From contig SVOQ01000005.1 of assembly GCA_015066345.1 (NCBI GenBank), positions 1 through 64,000 on the forward strand: 64,000 bases of DNA, given 5' to 3'. The notes under the pieces were generated by a model. That model did not search any database and was not told the origin of the DNA. It saw nothing but the letters and a program-made list of their open reading frames with translations. The stretch is from Oscillospiraceae bacterium. Its GTDB lineage: Bacteria > Bacillota > Clostridia > Oscillospirales > Acutalibacteraceae. Positions 34,094 through 45,386 of this stretch are shown one piece after another (positions within the stretch are counted from its first letter, which is position 1; every line of letters starts with the position of its first letter). The position numbers were made by a program, and so were the translations under genes.

Positions 34094-36058
34094 GTGGATA
34101 AATTCAAACTTGTATCGGATTACAAGCCAACGGGTGACCAACCAGAGGCAATAAAGACTCTTGTTGACGGTGTAAATAAGGGTTATATGGAGCAGACTCT
34201 TTTGGGTGTTACGGGCTCGGGTAAAACCTTTACTATGGCGAATGTTATTGCCGAGCTTAACCGTCCCACACTTGTTCTCGCCCATAATAAAACCCTGGCG
34301 GCTCAGCTTTGCTCGGAGTTTAAAGAATTCTTCCCCGAAAACGCGGTTGAATATTTTGTGTCCTATTACGACTATTATCAACCTGAGGCGTACATTCCCT
34401 CTACGGATACTTATATTGAAAAAGACAGTGCGGTTAATGATGAAATTGATAAACTCCGTCACTCTGCAACCTCTGCACTTTCCGAAAGACGGGATGTTAT
34501 AATCGTTGCAAGTGTTTCCTGTATTTATACCCTCGGTGACCCTATTGATTATCGCAGTATGGTTATTTCACTTCGTACAGGTATGCAAAAGGACAGGGAC
34601 GAGCTTATTAAAAAACTTGTTGAAATACAGTATGACCGAAACGATGTAAGCTTCACCCGAAATAAATTCAGGGTTAAAGGCGATACTGTCGAAATTTTCC
34701 CTGCTTACTCGTCCGACAGTGCTTACAGAATAGAGTTTTTCGGTGACGAGGTTGACAGAATAAGCGAAATACAACCCCTTACGGGTGAGGTTAAATGCGT
34801 CCTTTCCCACGTGGCTATTTATCCCGCATCACATTATGTTGTTGAAACGGATAAAATGGAAAAAGCCCTTGAAAATATCTACAATGAAATGGAGCAAAGG
34901 GTTGAGGAGTTTAAGTCACAAGGTAAACTTCTTGAGGCTCAACGTATTCAACAACGTACCCTTTACGATATGGAGATGCTCCGCGAAACGGGATTCTGTA
35001 AGGGAATTGAAAACTACTCCCGGGTTATGTCGGGACGTGAGCCGGGTAGCGCACCCTTTACTTTGCTTGACTATTTCCCCGATGATTTTGTTTTATTTGT
35101 AGATGAATCCCACGTAACCTTACCTCAGGTACGCGGTATGTTCGGCGGTGACCGTTCAAGAAAAGAGAGCCTTGTGAACTTCGGTTTCAGGCTTCCCTCG
35201 GCTTTTGATAACAGACCCCTTAAATTTGATGAATTCTATAAAAAAACTCATCAGAAAATATTTGTCAGTGCCACTCCGGGTGAGCTTGAAAAAGAAAAGA
35301 GTGCACAGATTGCGGAACAGGTTATAAGACCTACGGGACTTCTTGACCCCGAAATAAGCGTACGACCCACCGAGGGTCAGATTGATGACCTTATAGGTGA
35401 AATCAACGAACGTGTAGCCAAGGATGAAAGGGTACTTGTAACTACTCTTACCCGTAAAATGGCGGAGGACCTGACCGAGTATCTTACAAATTACGGTATA
35501 AAAGTCCGTTATATGCATTTTGACGTTGATACTATCGAAAGAATGGAACTTATAAGGGATTTGCGACTTAAAAAGTTTGATGTGCTTGTAGGTATCAACC
35601 TTTTGCGAGAGGGTCTCGATATTCCCGAGGTATCCCTTGTTGCCATTCTTGATGCGGATAAAGAGGGCTTTTTAAGAAGTGAAACTTCTCTTATACAGAC
35701 CATAGGCCGAGCCGCCCGAAATGCTAACGGTCAGGTTATAATGTACGCGGACGAGGTTACGGGCTCAATGGAACGAGCTATAACCGAAACCTATCGCCGA
35801 CGTGAAAAACAGATGAAATACAACGAAGAAAACGGCATTGTTCCCGAAACTATTAAAAAGGATGTACGTGAAATTCTCGAAATAAGTTCAAAAGATAATA
35901 TTCAGGAACGAGTTGCAAAGAAACGTCTTTCCGAGCGTGAAAAGAATGAACTTATTGACAGACTTACTAAGGAAATGAAAGCCGCCGCTAAGCTTCTTGA
36001 ATTTGAACACGCGGCATATCTTCGTGATAAAATACAAAAACTCAAAAGCGGAAAATAA
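34094..36058 (+). CDS. uvrB: UvrABC excinuclease subunit B
   Basis: 654 aa from GTG 34094, with AAAGGAGGCGAGG upstream. Damage-verification helicase: Walker [17 protein letters not shown], beta-hairpin region [25 protein letters not shown]-type box DESHVTLPQ, motif [11 protein letters not shown], and the C-terminal UVR domain that binds UvrC. Complete. Directly upstream of uvrA, 9-base gap. Confidence 0.97.
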   Translation: MDKFKLVSDYKPTGDQPEAIKTLVDGVNKGYMEQTLLGVTGSGKTFTMANVIAELNRPTLVLAHNKTLAAQLCSEFKEFFPENAVEYFVSYYDYYQPEAYIPSTDTYIEKDSAVNDEIDKLRHSATSALSERRDVIIVASVSCIYTLGDPIDYRSMVISLRTGMQKDRDELIKKLVEIQYDRNDVSFTRNKFRVKGDTVEIFPAYSSDSAYRIEFFGDEVDRISEIQPLTGEVKCVLSHVAIYPASHYVVETDKMEKALENIYNEMEQRVEEFKSQGKLLEAQRIQQRTLYDMEMLRETGFCKGIENYSRVMSGREPGSAPFTLLDYFPDDFVLFVDESHVTLPQVRGMFGGDRSRKESLVNFGFRLPSAFDNRPLKFDEFYKKTHQKIFVSATPGELEKEKSAQIAEQVIRPTGLLDPEISVRPTEGQIDDLIGEINERVAKDERVLVTTLTRKMAEDLTEYLTNYGIKVRYMHFDVDTIERMELIRDLRLKKFDVLVGINLLREGLDIPEVSLVAILDADKEGFLRSETSLIQTIGRAARNANGQVIMYADEVTGSMERAITETYRRREKQMKYNEENGIVPETIKKDVREILEISSKDNIQERVAKKRLSEREKNELIDRLTKEMKAAAKLLEFEHAAYLRDKIQKLKSGK

Positions 36059-36067
36059 AGGATTTTT

Positions 36068-38893
36068 ATGGAAAAGAATTTGATTGTCAAAGGTGCAAGA
36101 GAGCACAATCTGAAAAATGTCAGTGTGGAAATACCAAGGGATAAGCTCGTAGTTTTTACGGGTCTTTCCGGCTCGGGTAAATCTTCACTTGCGTTTGATA
36201 CCATTTATGCCGAGGGTCAACGCAGATATATGGAAAGTCTGTCCTCTTATGCTCGTCAGTTCTTGGGAATTATGGAAAAACCCGATGTGGACAGTATAGA
36301 CGGACTTTCACCCGCAATTTCCATTGACCAGAAAACTACGTCTAAAAACCCCCGTTCTACCGTCGGTACGGTTACGGAGATTTATGACTATTTAAGATTG
36401 CTTTTTGCCCGTATCGGTGTGCCACATTGTCCCGTTTGCGGTAAGGAAATAAAGCAACAGTCCATTGACCAGATTGTTGATAAAATTCTCGGACTTCCCG
36501 AGGGTACAAGGTTTCAGATTCTCGCACCCATAGCCAAGGGCAAAAAAGGGGAGTTTCAGAAGGAACTTGAAAGTGCCGCCAAATCGGGATTTTCGAGGGC
36601 TCGTATTGATGGCGAGGTTACAGACCTCTCGGAAAAAATTAAACTTAAGAAAAATATTAAACATAATATTGAAATAATCGTTGACCGCCTTATTATGAAA
36701 GAGGGTATAGTGTCACGTCTTACGGATTCGCTTGAAACCGCCTTTTCACTTACTGAGGGCAACGTGCTTGTGGATGTAGTAGGCGGTGAGGAAATACTCT
36801 TTTCTCAGAATTTTGCCTGTCCCGACCACGGCTCGTGTATGGATGAACTTGAACCCCGTATGTTCTCTTTCAATAATCCTTTCGGTGCTTGTCCTACTTG
36901 CTCGGGACTCAGTGTGTTTATGAGAGTTTCCGAGGATTTATTAGTACCGAACCGTAAACTTTCCATAAAAGACGGCGCTATTAAAGGCAGCGGTTGGAGT
37001 AATACGGATTCAAGCAGTATAGCGGGAATGTATTATAATGCCCTTGCGGATAAATATAATTTTACTCTTGATACACCCTTTAAGGATATTTCACCCGAGG
37101 GTATAAACGCCATTTTTTACGGTACAAACGGTGAGCGTATAAAAATGGTTCGTCAGAATGAGTACGGAAGCGGTACTTATATGACTGAGTTTGAGGGTAT
37201 TATAAATAACCTTGAGCGTCGTTACCGCGAAACTACAAGCGACTGGTCACGTAGGGATATTGAACAGTATATGACTGCCTGTCCCTGTCCGGATTGTAAA
37301 GGTGCACGTCTTAAACCCGCACCCCTTGCGGTAACCGTGGGCGGTATAAATATCAAAGAATTCACCGATATGTCAATCGGTGATGAACTGGAATTTATAA
37401 ATAACTTAAAACTTAACGAAAAAGAAGAAATCATTGGTAAGCAGATTATAAAAGAAATTAAATCAAGGCTTTCGTTCCTTTGTAATGTGGGACTTGATTA
37501 CCTTACTCTTTCACGTGCTTCGGGAACTTTGTCGGGCGGTGAAAGTCAACGTATACGCCTTGCAACCCAAATCGGTTCATCCCTTATGGGTGTCCTTTAT
37601 ATTCTTGATGAACCAAGTATCGGTCTTCATCAACGTGATAATGAAAAACTCCTTAAATCTCTTTGTAATCTTCGCGATTTGGGTAATACACTCATTGTTG
37701 TTGAACACGATGAAGATACAATGAATCAAGCGGATTTCATTGTTGACGTTGGACCCGGTGCAGGTGTTCACGGCGGTGAAATTGTGTGTGCGGGTACTGT
37801 TGACGATATTAAAAATTGCGAAAAATCCCTTACGGGTCAGTATCTTTCGGGTAAAAAGAAAATTCCCGTTCCCGAAAAACGCAGAGAGGGTAACGGGAAA
37901 TTCCTCGAAGTAAAAGGTGCAAGACAAAATAACCTTAAAAATATTGATGTTAAAATACCCTTGGGTAAGCTTGTAGCTGTAACGGGTGTTTCGGGCTCGG
38001 GTAAATCCTCACTCGTTAACGAAATTCTTTATAAAAAACTCGCGGCAGAACTTAATAATGCCCGTAAATTTGCAGGTAAGCACGACGAAATAACGGGTAT
38101 TGAGCATCTTGATAAAGTTATTGACATTGACCAGTCACCCATAGGCAGAACCCCTCGTTCAAATGCCGCTACGTATACGGGCGTGTTCAATGATATAAGA
38201 AGTCTTTTTGCCTCAACTCAGGATGCAAAAGCCAAGGGCTATGATGCAAGTCGTTTTTCATTCAATGTTAAAGGCGGACGTTGTGAGTCCTGCGAGGGTG
38301 ACGGTATTATTAAAATCGAAATGAACTTCCTTTCGGATGTTTATGTGCCTTGCGAGGTTTGTCACGGTGCAAGGTACAACCGCGAAACCCTTGATGTTAA
38401 ATATAAGGGTAAAAGCATCAGCGATGTTCTTGATATGACCGTTGAGGAAGCGATGAATTTCTTTTCAAATATTCCGAAAATACGTAAAAAACTTGAAACT
38501 ATCTATGATGTGGGTTTGGGTTACATCACTTTGGGTCAGTCCGCAACTACGCTTTCGGGCGGTGAAGCTCAACGAGTAAAACTCGCTACTGAGCTTTCCA
38601 AAAAATCAACGGGTAAAACTATATATATTCTTGATGAACCTACAACGGGACTTCATACGGCGGATGTGAAAAAACTTCTGGATGTGCTTAATAAACTCGT
38701 GGATGCCAATAACTCCGTAATTGTTATTGAGCATAATCTTGATGTTATAAAAACCGCGGACTATATTATAGATTTGGGACCCGAGGGCGGTAACGGCGGC
38801 GGTGAAATAGTAGTCACGGGCACACCCGAGGATGTAGCAAAATGCAAAAAATCATATACGGGCAAGTATTTAAAAAGTTTATTGAATGTTTAA
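36068..38893 (+). CDS. uvrA: UvrABC excinuclease subunit A
   Basis: 941 aa ABC-type damage-recognition ATPase. Two nucleotide-binding halves: Walker [14 protein letters not shown] and [13 protein letters not shown]; signatures [13 protein letters not shown] and [13 protein letters not shown]. The Cys-rich zinc modules are present (CPVCGKE early, then [17 protein letters not shown] with CEVCHG). Normal length and complete. Confidence 0.97.
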   Translation: MEKNLIVKGAREHNLKNVSVEIPRDKLVVFTGLSGSGKSSLAFDTIYAEGQRRYMESLSSYARQFLGIMEKPDVDSIDGLSPAISIDQKTTSKNPRSTVGTVTEIYDYLRLLFARIGVPHCPVCGKEIKQQSIDQIVDKILGLPEGTRFQILAPIAKGKKGEFQKELESAAKSGFSRARIDGEVTDLSEKIKLKKNIKHNIEIIVDRLIMKEGIVSRLTDSLETAFSLTEGNVLVDVVGGEEILFSQNFACPDHGSCMDELEPRMFSFNNPFGACPTCSGLSVFMRVSEDLLVPNRKLSIKDGAIKGSGWSNTDSSSIAGMYYNALADKYNFTLDTPFKDISPEGINAIFYGTNGERIKMVRQNEYGSGTYMTEFEGIINNLERRYRETTSDWSRRDIEQYMTACPCPDCKGARLKPAPLAVTVGGINIKEFTDMSIGDELEFINNLKLNEKEEIIGKQIIKEIKSRLSFLCNVGLDYLTLSRASGTLSGGESQRIRLATQIGSSLMGVLYILDEPSIGLHQRDNEKLLKSLCNLRDLGNTLIVVEHDEDTMNQADFIVDVGPGAGVHGGEIVCAGTVDDIKNCEKSLTGQYLSGKKKIPVPEKRREGNGKFLEVKGARQNNLKNIDVKIPLGKLVAVTGVSGSGKSSLVNEILYKKLAAELNNARKFAGKHDEITGIEHLDKVIDIDQSPIGRTPRSNAATYTGVFNDIRSLFASTQDAKAKGYDASRFSFNVKGGRCESCEGDGIIKIEMNFLSDVYVPCEVCHGARYNRETLDVKYKGKSISDVLDMTVEEAMNFFSNIPKIRKKLETIYDVGLGYITLGQSATTLSGGEAQRVKLATELSKKSTGKTIYILDEPTTGLHTADVKKLLDVLNKLVDANNSVIVIEHNLDVIKTADYIIDLGPEGGNGGGEIVVTGTPEDVAKCKKSYTGKYLKSLLNV

Positions 38894-38962
38894 TATTAAG
38901 CCTTGATATGTTTTTTCATATGTTATATAATTGTTAAAAAAATACAGTAAAGAAGGATGAAA

Positions 38963-40222
38963 ATGAAATCAAACGAAAGCATCCCTAATTTTGATATAAA
39001 AGTAAGGGAGTATACCAACTACGCTTTAAAGAGCATTAAAAATGTGTGTAAAAATTTCGGTCCTCGTCCCGTAGGTAGCGATGCCGAAAAGAATGCACAG
39101 GAATATATGCTCAAAGACCTTGAGAAATTCAGCGACGAGGCAACACGTCAGGAATATAAATGTAGCGACAAGGCGTTTATGTCCTGGGTTCCCATAGGTG
39201 CTGCACTCCTTATTCTTAATGTTATTTTATTTACATTCGGACTTCATGCAATTGCCCTCGGTTTATCCGTGCTTACTTTATTCTTTGTCCTTGCGGAGTT
39301 TATTTTCTATAAACCCGTGCTTGACGTTTTCTTCCCCAAGAAAACAAGCGGTAACGTTTACGGTGTAAGAAAAGCCTCGGGCGAAACTAAAAAACGCATT
39401 ATCCTTTCAGGTCATACGGACTCTGCTTTCGAGTGGACTTATACTTATAAGGGCGGAAGACCCGTTGTTGTTCTTATTATCGTTACAGCGGTTGTTGCAA
39501 TTCTTTTAGGTATTGGTGCAAATATCTTTGGTATGGTACGCTCAGGCGGTGCTTTTGGTTCAATAGTATGGACGGGTGCAGGTGGACTTGTAGCGAAAAT
39601 TCTTGCGGTTGTTATGTATATAACAGTTCCCGTGCTTGTTATGGCATTTAAATTCTCCAACTATAAACTTCCTGTTACGGGTGCTAATGATGACCTTTCG
39701 GGTGTTTTTGTTTCCTGTGCCGCACTTAAATTCCTTAGTGATAACGATATCCGTTTCGAAAATACCGAGGTTGCAGTTCTTTGTGCAGGTGGCGAGGAAG
39801 CAGGTCTTCGCGGTTCAAAAGCATTTGCGAAAGCTAATAAAGATATGTTAAATCAGGACGGTGTTGAAACAATTTTCGTAAGCTTCGATACAATCTGCGA
39901 ACTTGAATTTGCAAAAATTTACGAAAAGGATATGACGGGTATGGTTAAAAATGACCGCCGTGTTGCGGAACTTTTACATACCGCCGCTAAAAATGTGGGT
40001 GTTGATGCACCCATTGGTACAATTGAGTTGGGCTCTACCGATGCCGCCGCAATGTCACAGGCAGGTATTCCCGCAAGTGCATTCACCGCTATGGACCCCA
40101 CACCCGCCAAGTATTATCATACAAGACTTGACGATGTAAGTGCTCTTTGCCCTCAGGCAATCGACGCAGGTGTTAAGGTTGCTCTCGAAACAATCTTCCT
40201 CTACGACGAAAAAGGAATATAA
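38963..40222 (+). CDS. Membrane-embedded M28-type metallopeptidase
   Basis: 419 aa from ATG 38963; the upstream ATG 38957 would leave no space after AAGG. The M28 zinc ligands are all present: His in ILSGHTDS, Asp in TGANDDLSG, Glu-Glu in GGEEAGLRGS, Asp in LGSTDAAAMS, His in YYHTRLDD. Two hydrophobic blocks (two helices near 75-125, two or three near 170-245) interrupt the peptidase fold, so it is an integral membrane aminopeptidase-like enzyme. Substrate unknown. Alone behind uvrA, with its own terminator. Confidence 0.86.
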   Translation: MKSNESIPNFDIKVREYTNYALKSIKNVCKNFGPRPVGSDAEKNAQEYMLKDLEKFSDEATRQEYKCSDKAFMSWVPIGAALLILNVILFTFGLHAIALGLSVLTLFFVLAEFIFYKPVLDVFFPKKTSGNVYGVRKASGETKKRIILSGHTDSAFEWTYTYKGGRPVVVLIIVTAVVAILLGIGANIFGMVRSGGAFGSIVWTGAGGLVAKILAVVMYITVPVLVMAFKFSNYKLPVTGANDDLSGVFVSCAALKFLSDNDIRFENTEVAVLCAGGEEAGLRGSKAFAKANKDMLNQDGVETIFVSFDTICELEFAKIYEKDMTGMVKNDRRVAELLHTAAKNVGVDAPIGTIELGSTDAAAMSQAGIPASAFTAMDPTPAKYYHTRLDDVSALCPQAIDAGVKVALETIFLYDEKGI

Positions 40223-40226
40223 AGAC

Positions 40227-40254
40227 AAAAACAGTCCTCACTGAGGGCTGTTTT
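40227..40254 (+). terminator. Terminator of the M28 gene
   Basis: AAAACAG-TCCTCA / TGAGGG-CTGTTTTT stem with one wobble, 5 bases after the stop codon. Confidence 0.8.
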
Positions 40255-40416
40255 TAATTTTATGAAAAATTTTTTCGGTTTAGTGAGATGTTTTACGTTT
40301 TTATTCGTTTAATAAGTGAAAGGTAATTTTATACAGTTTGTTGTTATGAATGAATAACGAGTAACAAGCATCAGAATTATTTCCATTTATATGCACTTTC
40401 TTAAGGAGGTCGGATT

Positions 40417-43400
40417 ATGAAAAGGGTTTTAAAAAGTAGTTTATCACTCTTCCTCGCCTTCACTGTTATTTTCGGCTCTGCCGCAGTAGGACTCAGTGAA
40501 GTTGATTTCAGTGGGTTGTTTACAGTTAAAGCTAAGGCGGCAAATAGCGGTACCTGTGGTGAGAATCTTACATGGACTCTTGATGATAACGGTACTCTGA
40601 CCATAAGCGGAACGGGGGATATGACCAATTTTTCAAGTCCTTCGACAGCTCCGTGGTCGGATGTAACGTCTGTTGTTATGGAAGAGGGCGTAACAACCAT
40701 AGGTGATTATGCATTCTGTAATAACACAAATCTTACATCGGTTATTATACCTGATAGTGTTACTACTATAGGAATAAGTTCCTTTGAGAGGTGTTCAAGT
40801 CTCGATGATGTTACTATTCCTGATAATGTTGAAAAAATGGGTCGTTCAGCTTTCGCTTATTGCAGAAACCTTAAGACAATCAAATTCGGTAAAGGTTTAA
40901 CAAGTATAGCAAGCGGTGCCTTTGAAGAATGTACAGGTTTTGAGTATGTTGTGATACCGGATAATGTGAAAACTATAGAAGCTTATGCATTCTATAATTG
41001 TACAAATATTGCATCCGTAGTAATACCCGAAGGTGTAACGAGTATTGATTCGGATGCATTTTTCGGTTGCGCAAAAATTTCTTCAATCACAATCCCTGAT
41101 AGTGTAACAAATATATGTAGTTCAAGCTTTGCAGGTTCAGCCTATTATACTGACGAGAAAAATTGGGAAAACGGTGAACTTTACATAGGCGACATTCTGA
41201 TGAAAACCAAAAACTCGGAAATGATAGGTCATTATGATGTAAAAGAAGGCACAAGAATAATTGCCGGTTTGGCTTTTGCCTGTCGAAATAATCTTACTTC
41301 TATAACAATTCCCGATAGCGTAACCAATATAGGTGAGTCAGCTTTTCGCGAGTGCTGCAGTCTTGAATCCGTTACTCTTTCCAACAACTTGAAATATATA
41401 GAAGGATGGACTTTTATTGATTGTTCAGCGCTTAAATCTATTACAATACCCGATAGTGTGACAATTATTAAACGAAATGCTTTTGAGCGTTGTTGGAACC
41501 TTGAATCAATCACAATTCCCGATAGTGTGACCCATATAGATCCTTCAGGTTTAGCGTTAACCCGATATTATCGTAGAGATAAAAACTGGGAAAATGGTGT
41601 GCTATACATAAATAATCACCTGATAAAGGCTGATGAGTCAATCCGCGGTCATTATAATATAAGATACGGCACAAAAACAATAGCGGGTGATGCATTTGCT
41701 TCATGTACTGATCTTACTTCAGTTACAATACCCGACACCGTAACTAATATTTGCAACACTTATTATAATAGCGGTGCCTTTGGAAAATGTATAGGTCTCA
41801 AATCTATTGTAATACCCGCCAGCGTAACAACCATTGAATCATGTGCGTTTTCTTTTTGTAGTGGTCTTGAAGAAGTTGAAATATCCGAAGGTGTAACAAG
41901 TATTGGCAGTGCCGCATTTCGTGGTTGTGAAGATCTTAATTCCATTACAATACCGGAAAGTGTAACGAGTATTGGTGGCTATGCGTTCAGTGGTTGTAAA
42001 GAGATTGCAACCGTCACAATTCCGGCTAATGTGTCAAGTGTAGAGAAATATGCGTTTTCGGATTGTAGTAGCCTTGTATCAGTTACAATAAACGAAGGTG
42101 TAACAAGTATTGGCGAAGGGGCTTTCAACGGGGCAACACTCCTTTCATCGATTACAATACCCGATAGTGTAACTAATATTGGCAAATACGCTTTTGGTTT
42201 TGATGGCAAAACAAATAAAACAGATAACTTTGTTGTATGTGGAATACCCGGTACAATTGCTGAAACCTACGCAAATGAAAATGATTTCTTGTTTGTTGAT
42301 GCCGAGCATACTCACAATGCACCTGATTGGAAAACTGTCAAAGAACCCACAGTGAATTCGCCGGGAATAAAATTAAAAGAGTGTACTGTGTGCAGAGCCG
42401 CAGTTGAAATTCAGATGGTTACTCAATATACACCTGCCGCTCCTGAAGTGTGTGTTGAAAATGAAACATCTTGGGTGGATGTAACATGGAATGAAGTTGA
42501 TGGCGCTGATGAGTACATTGTTTACCGTAGGGAATATAACCCTAAAAATAAAAAATGGAGTGGTTGGTCAAGAATCGCAGATGGTCTGAGACAAACTTAC
42601 TATTTGGACAGAAACGCTAAATCAGGAACATATTACATCTACACAGTAAAAGCCCGTAATGAAGGCGGTTATGGTTCTTATACATCAGGAGCAAAAATTT
42701 ACTATCTTTCAACTCCGAAATTGATATCTCTTGAAAATAACAACAAAAGTATAACCTTTAAATGGGAAAAGGTTGAAGGGGCAACAGGATATATTGTGTA
42801 TCGTAGAGATATGAGCGATTCTTGGAGCGGATGGAAAAAAGTAGCCACAACAAAAGGCGATACCTATGTTGATAAGAAAGCCCAAATAGGTGTGAAGTAT
42901 AAATATACGGTGAGAGCATATTATGGTTCGAGTAGGTCTTACTTCCATACAGCCGGACTTGAGATAACAATACTTACTACGCCTAAGCTTAAGAGTGTTT
43001 CTTGCTCTAAAAACGGAGCAACTATTAAATGGAATGAGGTAAAGGGTACACATTTCTATTATGTTTACCGCAGAGATTATGACGCCAAAACAAAAAAATG
43101 GAGTGGCTGGACACGAGTTTCTGATAGAGTTTCGGGTGAAACCTATGTTGATAAAACCGCAAAATCAGGTAAGTATTATCTCTACACTGTAAAGGCAATT
43201 GCTCGAGCAGGTACCGATTATGATGTTAGCGGCTACGACAAAACCGGTCTGAAAATATATTTCCTTGCAACACCGTCACTTAAGAGTGCTACAAGCACAA
43301 AATCGGGCGTGAAGCTACAATGGAATAAAATAAGCGGAGCTTCGGGCTACAAAATTTACCGAAAAACGGGCAATAATCCTTGGGGCGAAGCAATAGCCAC

Positions 43401-43542
43401 CGTAAAGGGTAATTCAACCATTACTTATGTGGATAAAACAGCTAAAAAAGGCGTGACATACACTTATACAGTCCGTGCATATAACGGTACAACCAAGAGC
43501 GGTTATATTCCCGAAGGTAAAACAGTTAAAGATAAATACTAA
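40417..43542 (+). CDS. Second secreted leucine-rich-repeat protein with Fn3-like modules
   Basis: 1041 aa. Signal peptide MKRVLKSSLSLFLAFTVIFG, cut near VKAKA. About 20 LRR_5 repeats follow (SITIPDSVTNIGESAF type), interrupted twice by a YY..(D/R)KNWENG(E/V)LYI insert. Then the KEC..C module (APDWKTVKEPTVNS), four Fn3-like repeats with YIVYRREYNPKNKKWSGW-type signatures, and an end VKDKY that matches the IKDKY end of the first LRR protein. No sortase motif. Preceded by AAGGAGG. The repeats at DNA level are highly similar, so copy number could change by recombination. Confidence 0.87.
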   Translation: MKRVLKSSLSLFLAFTVIFGSAAVGLSEVDFSGLFTVKAKAANSGTCGENLTWTLDDNGTLTISGTGDMTNFSSPSTAPWSDVTSVVMEEGVTTIGDYAFCNNTNLTSVIIPDSVTTIGISSFERCSSLDDVTIPDNVEKMGRSAFAYCRNLKTIKFGKGLTSIASGAFEECTGFEYVVIPDNVKTIEAYAFYNCTNIASVVIPEGVTSIDSDAFFGCAKISSITIPDSVTNICSSSFAGSAYYTDEKNWENGELYIGDILMKTKNSEMIGHYDVKEGTRIIAGLAFACRNNLTSITIPDSVTNIGESAFRECCSLESVTLSNNLKYIEGWTFIDCSALKSITIPDSVTIIKRNAFERCWNLESITIPDSVTHIDPSGLALTRYYRRDKNWENGVLYINNHLIKADESIRGHYNIRYGTKTIAGDAFASCTDLTSVTIPDTVTNICNTYYNSGAFGKCIGLKSIVIPASVTTIESCAFSFCSGLEEVEISEGVTSIGSAAFRGCEDLNSITIPESVTSIGGYAFSGCKEIATVTIPANVSSVEKYAFSDCSSLVSVTINEGVTSIGEGAFNGATLLSSITIPDSVTNIGKYAFGFDGKTNKTDNFVVCGIPGTIAETYANENDFLFVDAEHTHNAPDWKTVKEPTVNSPGIKLKECTVCRAAVEIQMVTQYTPAAPEVCVENETSWVDVTWNEVDGADEYIVYRREYNPKNKKWSGWSRIADGLRQTYYLDRNAKSGTYYIYTVKARNEGGYGSYTSGAKIYYLSTPKLISLENNNKSITFKWEKVEGATGYIVYRRDMSDSWSGWKKVATTKGDTYVDKKAQIGVKYKYTVRAYYGSSRSYFHTAGLEITILTTPKLKSVSCSKNGATIKWNEVKGTHFYYVYRRDYDAKTKKWSGWTRVSDRVSGETYVDKTAKSGKYYLYTVKAIARAGTDYDVSGYDKTGLKIYFLATPSLKSATSTKSGVKLQWNKISGASGYKIYRKTGNNPWGEAIATVKGNSTITYVDKTAKKGVTYTYTVRAYNGTTKSGYIPEGKTVKDKY

Positions 43543-43546
43543 AACG

Positions 43547-43577
43547 AAAAGCCATCTGCAAATCGCAGATGGCTTTT
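43547..43577 (+). terminator. Bidirectional terminator
   Basis: AAAAGCCATCTGC / GCAGATGGCTTTT stem between two converging genes, 5 bases after the LRR stop and 12 bases before the end of the minus-strand dehydrogenase gene. Confidence 0.8.
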
Positions 43578-43588
43578 GATGTACAATT

Positions 43589-44440
43589 TTATTTGCTCTT
43601 TTTGTCGCCTTTCTTTTCGTAGCCGAAGGTTGAAGCGAAAAGGTCAATTTTAAATGCCTTGATTACGGAGCTGAAAAGTCTTGAACCCTGAACGGGCATA
43701 AGTCGGTTGAATCTACCCATTGCGTTGCCGTCAAAACCTACAACGATATAGTTCTTTTTCCTGAGTATACCCTTGAGGATTTTATTAACCGCCTTGTGGC
43801 AAGGGGTTGAAACCATTTCTATAAGATTTGTACCGTTTGTAGCACCCTGGTTTCTCATAATATCGGTTTTTGTGAAACCGGGACAAACGAGTCCTATGTA
43901 AGCTTCGCCTCTGAGTTCTTCTCTCATAGCCTCGGTAAGACCTTTAACCGCCGCCTTACTTGCGGAGTACATTGATGTTCCGCCGAGAGCCATAAGAGCC
44001 GCGGATGACGCAACATTTATAATTGCGGGGGTCTCGCTTTTAAGGAGCAGGGGAAGCATAATTTTTGAAGAGTATGCCGCTGAGTAGAAGTCAATATTAA
44101 TTGATTCATCAATTTCCTCTTTAGTGTAATTCATAAGTCTGTCAAAACGCGGAAGAACACCTGCGTTATTGATTAAAACATCGGGAGCAATATTGTTTTC
44201 AACAAGCCAATCGTGAAAGCTCTGCCAATTGTCATAACTTGAAACATCAAAAAGTCTATATGAAAAATTCTTTGAGAAATCACCAAGCTCCTCAACGAAG
44301 TTAAGCATTTTCTTTTCGCTTCTTGCAACACCTATTACGTTACAGTTATGCTCTTTTATAAGTCTTTCGGCGAGCATTTTGCCGATACCGCTTGAAGCAC
44401 CTGTAATGATTACGGTTTTATTATCAATCCACTTAGACAT
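43589..44440 (-). CDS. Short-chain dehydrogenase/reductase
   Basis: 283 aa from ATG 44440, which has GAGGTG upstream and opens MSKWIDNKTVIITGASSGIG. The frame extends 46 codons further but overlaps the neighbour. Classical SDR: GASSGIG cofactor loop, NNAG (LINNAGVLP), catalytic Ser in NVASSAA and YSASK for Tyr-Lys. A C-terminal extension of about 50 residues (KKNYIVVGFDGNAMGRFNRLMP) is typical of membrane-associated or lipid-acting members. Substrate unknown. Confidence 0.85.
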   Translation of the reverse strand: MSKWIDNKTVIITGASSGIGKMLAERLIKEHNCNVIGVARSEKKMLNFVEELGDFSKNFSYRLFDVSSYDNWQSFHDWLVENNIAPDVLINNAGVLPRFDRLMNYTKEEIDESINIDFYSAAYSSKIMLPLLLKSETPAIINVASSAALMALGGTSMYSASKAAVKGLTEAMREELRGEAYIGLVCPGFTKTDIMRNQGATNGTNLIEMVSTPCHKAVNKILKGILRKKNYIVVGFDGNAMGRFNRLMPVQGSRLFSSVIKAFKIDLFASTFGYEKKGDKKSK

Positions 44441-44528
44441 TAAACACACCTCAAAATAAATTTTTGTTATCAGAATTATACCACAGCGATTTACTGTTTT
44501 CAACAATTTTAAACGTCTTTTATTTTTA

Positions 44529-45245
44529 TTATTCGGGTCTTGTATATGGAATTTCGGTGATTTTAAGCCTGTAATCACCCTTGCGTAATTCTTCCAACAA
44601 TTCTTCGTTGGTTTCTATTATCTTTTTAAAATATATACCGCCTAATGCCGTGTCGTCTTTTTCGTGAAAATCTGAGCCGGAAGTGACAATTGATTTATTG
44701 TGAACTTTTGCCCAGAATTCAGCGGTTTCGTTACCTGAATGGTGGCGGGGATTACCGTTGAATATTTCGTATCCGTCAAGGATTTTCCAGTCCTCAATAA
44801 TCGAGTCTCTGCGGAAAGGATGAGCCTGAATCATAAGAAGTCCGTTTTCGTGAGCGAGTTTCGAGAATTTTTTAGGACCCATAGCCATAAGGTCACCGTG
44901 TGAGCGTAAAAATTCCTCGGTGATACCGTATACAAGATAATCGTTGGGATGGTTATAGAAGTTGATTTCCATACTTAAAATAACTTTATATTTATCACCT
45001 GCGGCGGCTTTCAAAATCTCGTAGCCTTTAAGGAAATGGTCAACTTTTTTATCCCAAGGAGCATCCGCGAGACCGACTCTGCTAAAGGTTGAACTGTTCA
45101 TATGGTTGGTGCTGACTATACCCGTGTAGCCTTTGCCATCGTAGTATTTAATCATTTCTTCGGCGGTGGCTACGGCACAGGTGCTTACTTCAACGGTATG
45201 TGCGTGCATTTCATATAAATATTCCATAACATTGACTCTTTTCAT
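44529..45245 (-). CDS. PHP-domain metal-dependent phosphoesterase
   Basis: 238 aa. PHP motifs: EMHAHTVEVST (two His), STNHMN, MEINFYN, IQAHPFR, and TSGSDFHE. The family contains histidinol-phosphate phosphatases (HisJ/HisK type) as well as other phosphoesterases, so it is a possible source of the histidinol-phosphatase step missing from the his operon, although nothing here proves this. Start is either ATG 45245 or ATG 45227, both with weak ribosome sites. Separated from the downstream dehydrogenase by about 88 bases. Confidence 0.78.
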   Translation of the reverse strand: MKRVNVMEYLYEMHAHTVEVSTCAVATAEEMIKYYDGKGYTGIVSTNHMNSSTFSRVGLADAPWDKKVDHFLKGYEILKAAAGDKYKVILSMEINFYNHPNDYLVYGITEEFLRSHGDLMAMGPKKFSKLAHENGLLMIQAHPFRRDSIIEDWKILDGYEIFNGNPRHHSGNETAEFWAKVHNKSIVTSGSDFHEKDDTALGGIYFKKIIETNEELLEELRKGDYRLKITEIPYTRPE

Positions 45246-45325
45246 AAAAAATAAATACGAGTGAATTATACATTCTTTTTATTTGATTGTCTATAAATAT
45301 AACTAAAATTATATCAAAAATAGTA

Positions 45326-45353
45326 TTGCAAATAATCATAAAAATGATACAAT
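45326..45353 (+). promoter_or_regulatory. Promoter of the oxidoreductase gene
   Basis: TTGCAA (45326-45331), 16-base spacer, TACAAT (45348-45353) with an extended TG just before the -10. Confidence 0.6.
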
Positions 45354-45386
45354 TGACTTGTGATTTTAAATTTTGGAGGTTTTTTT

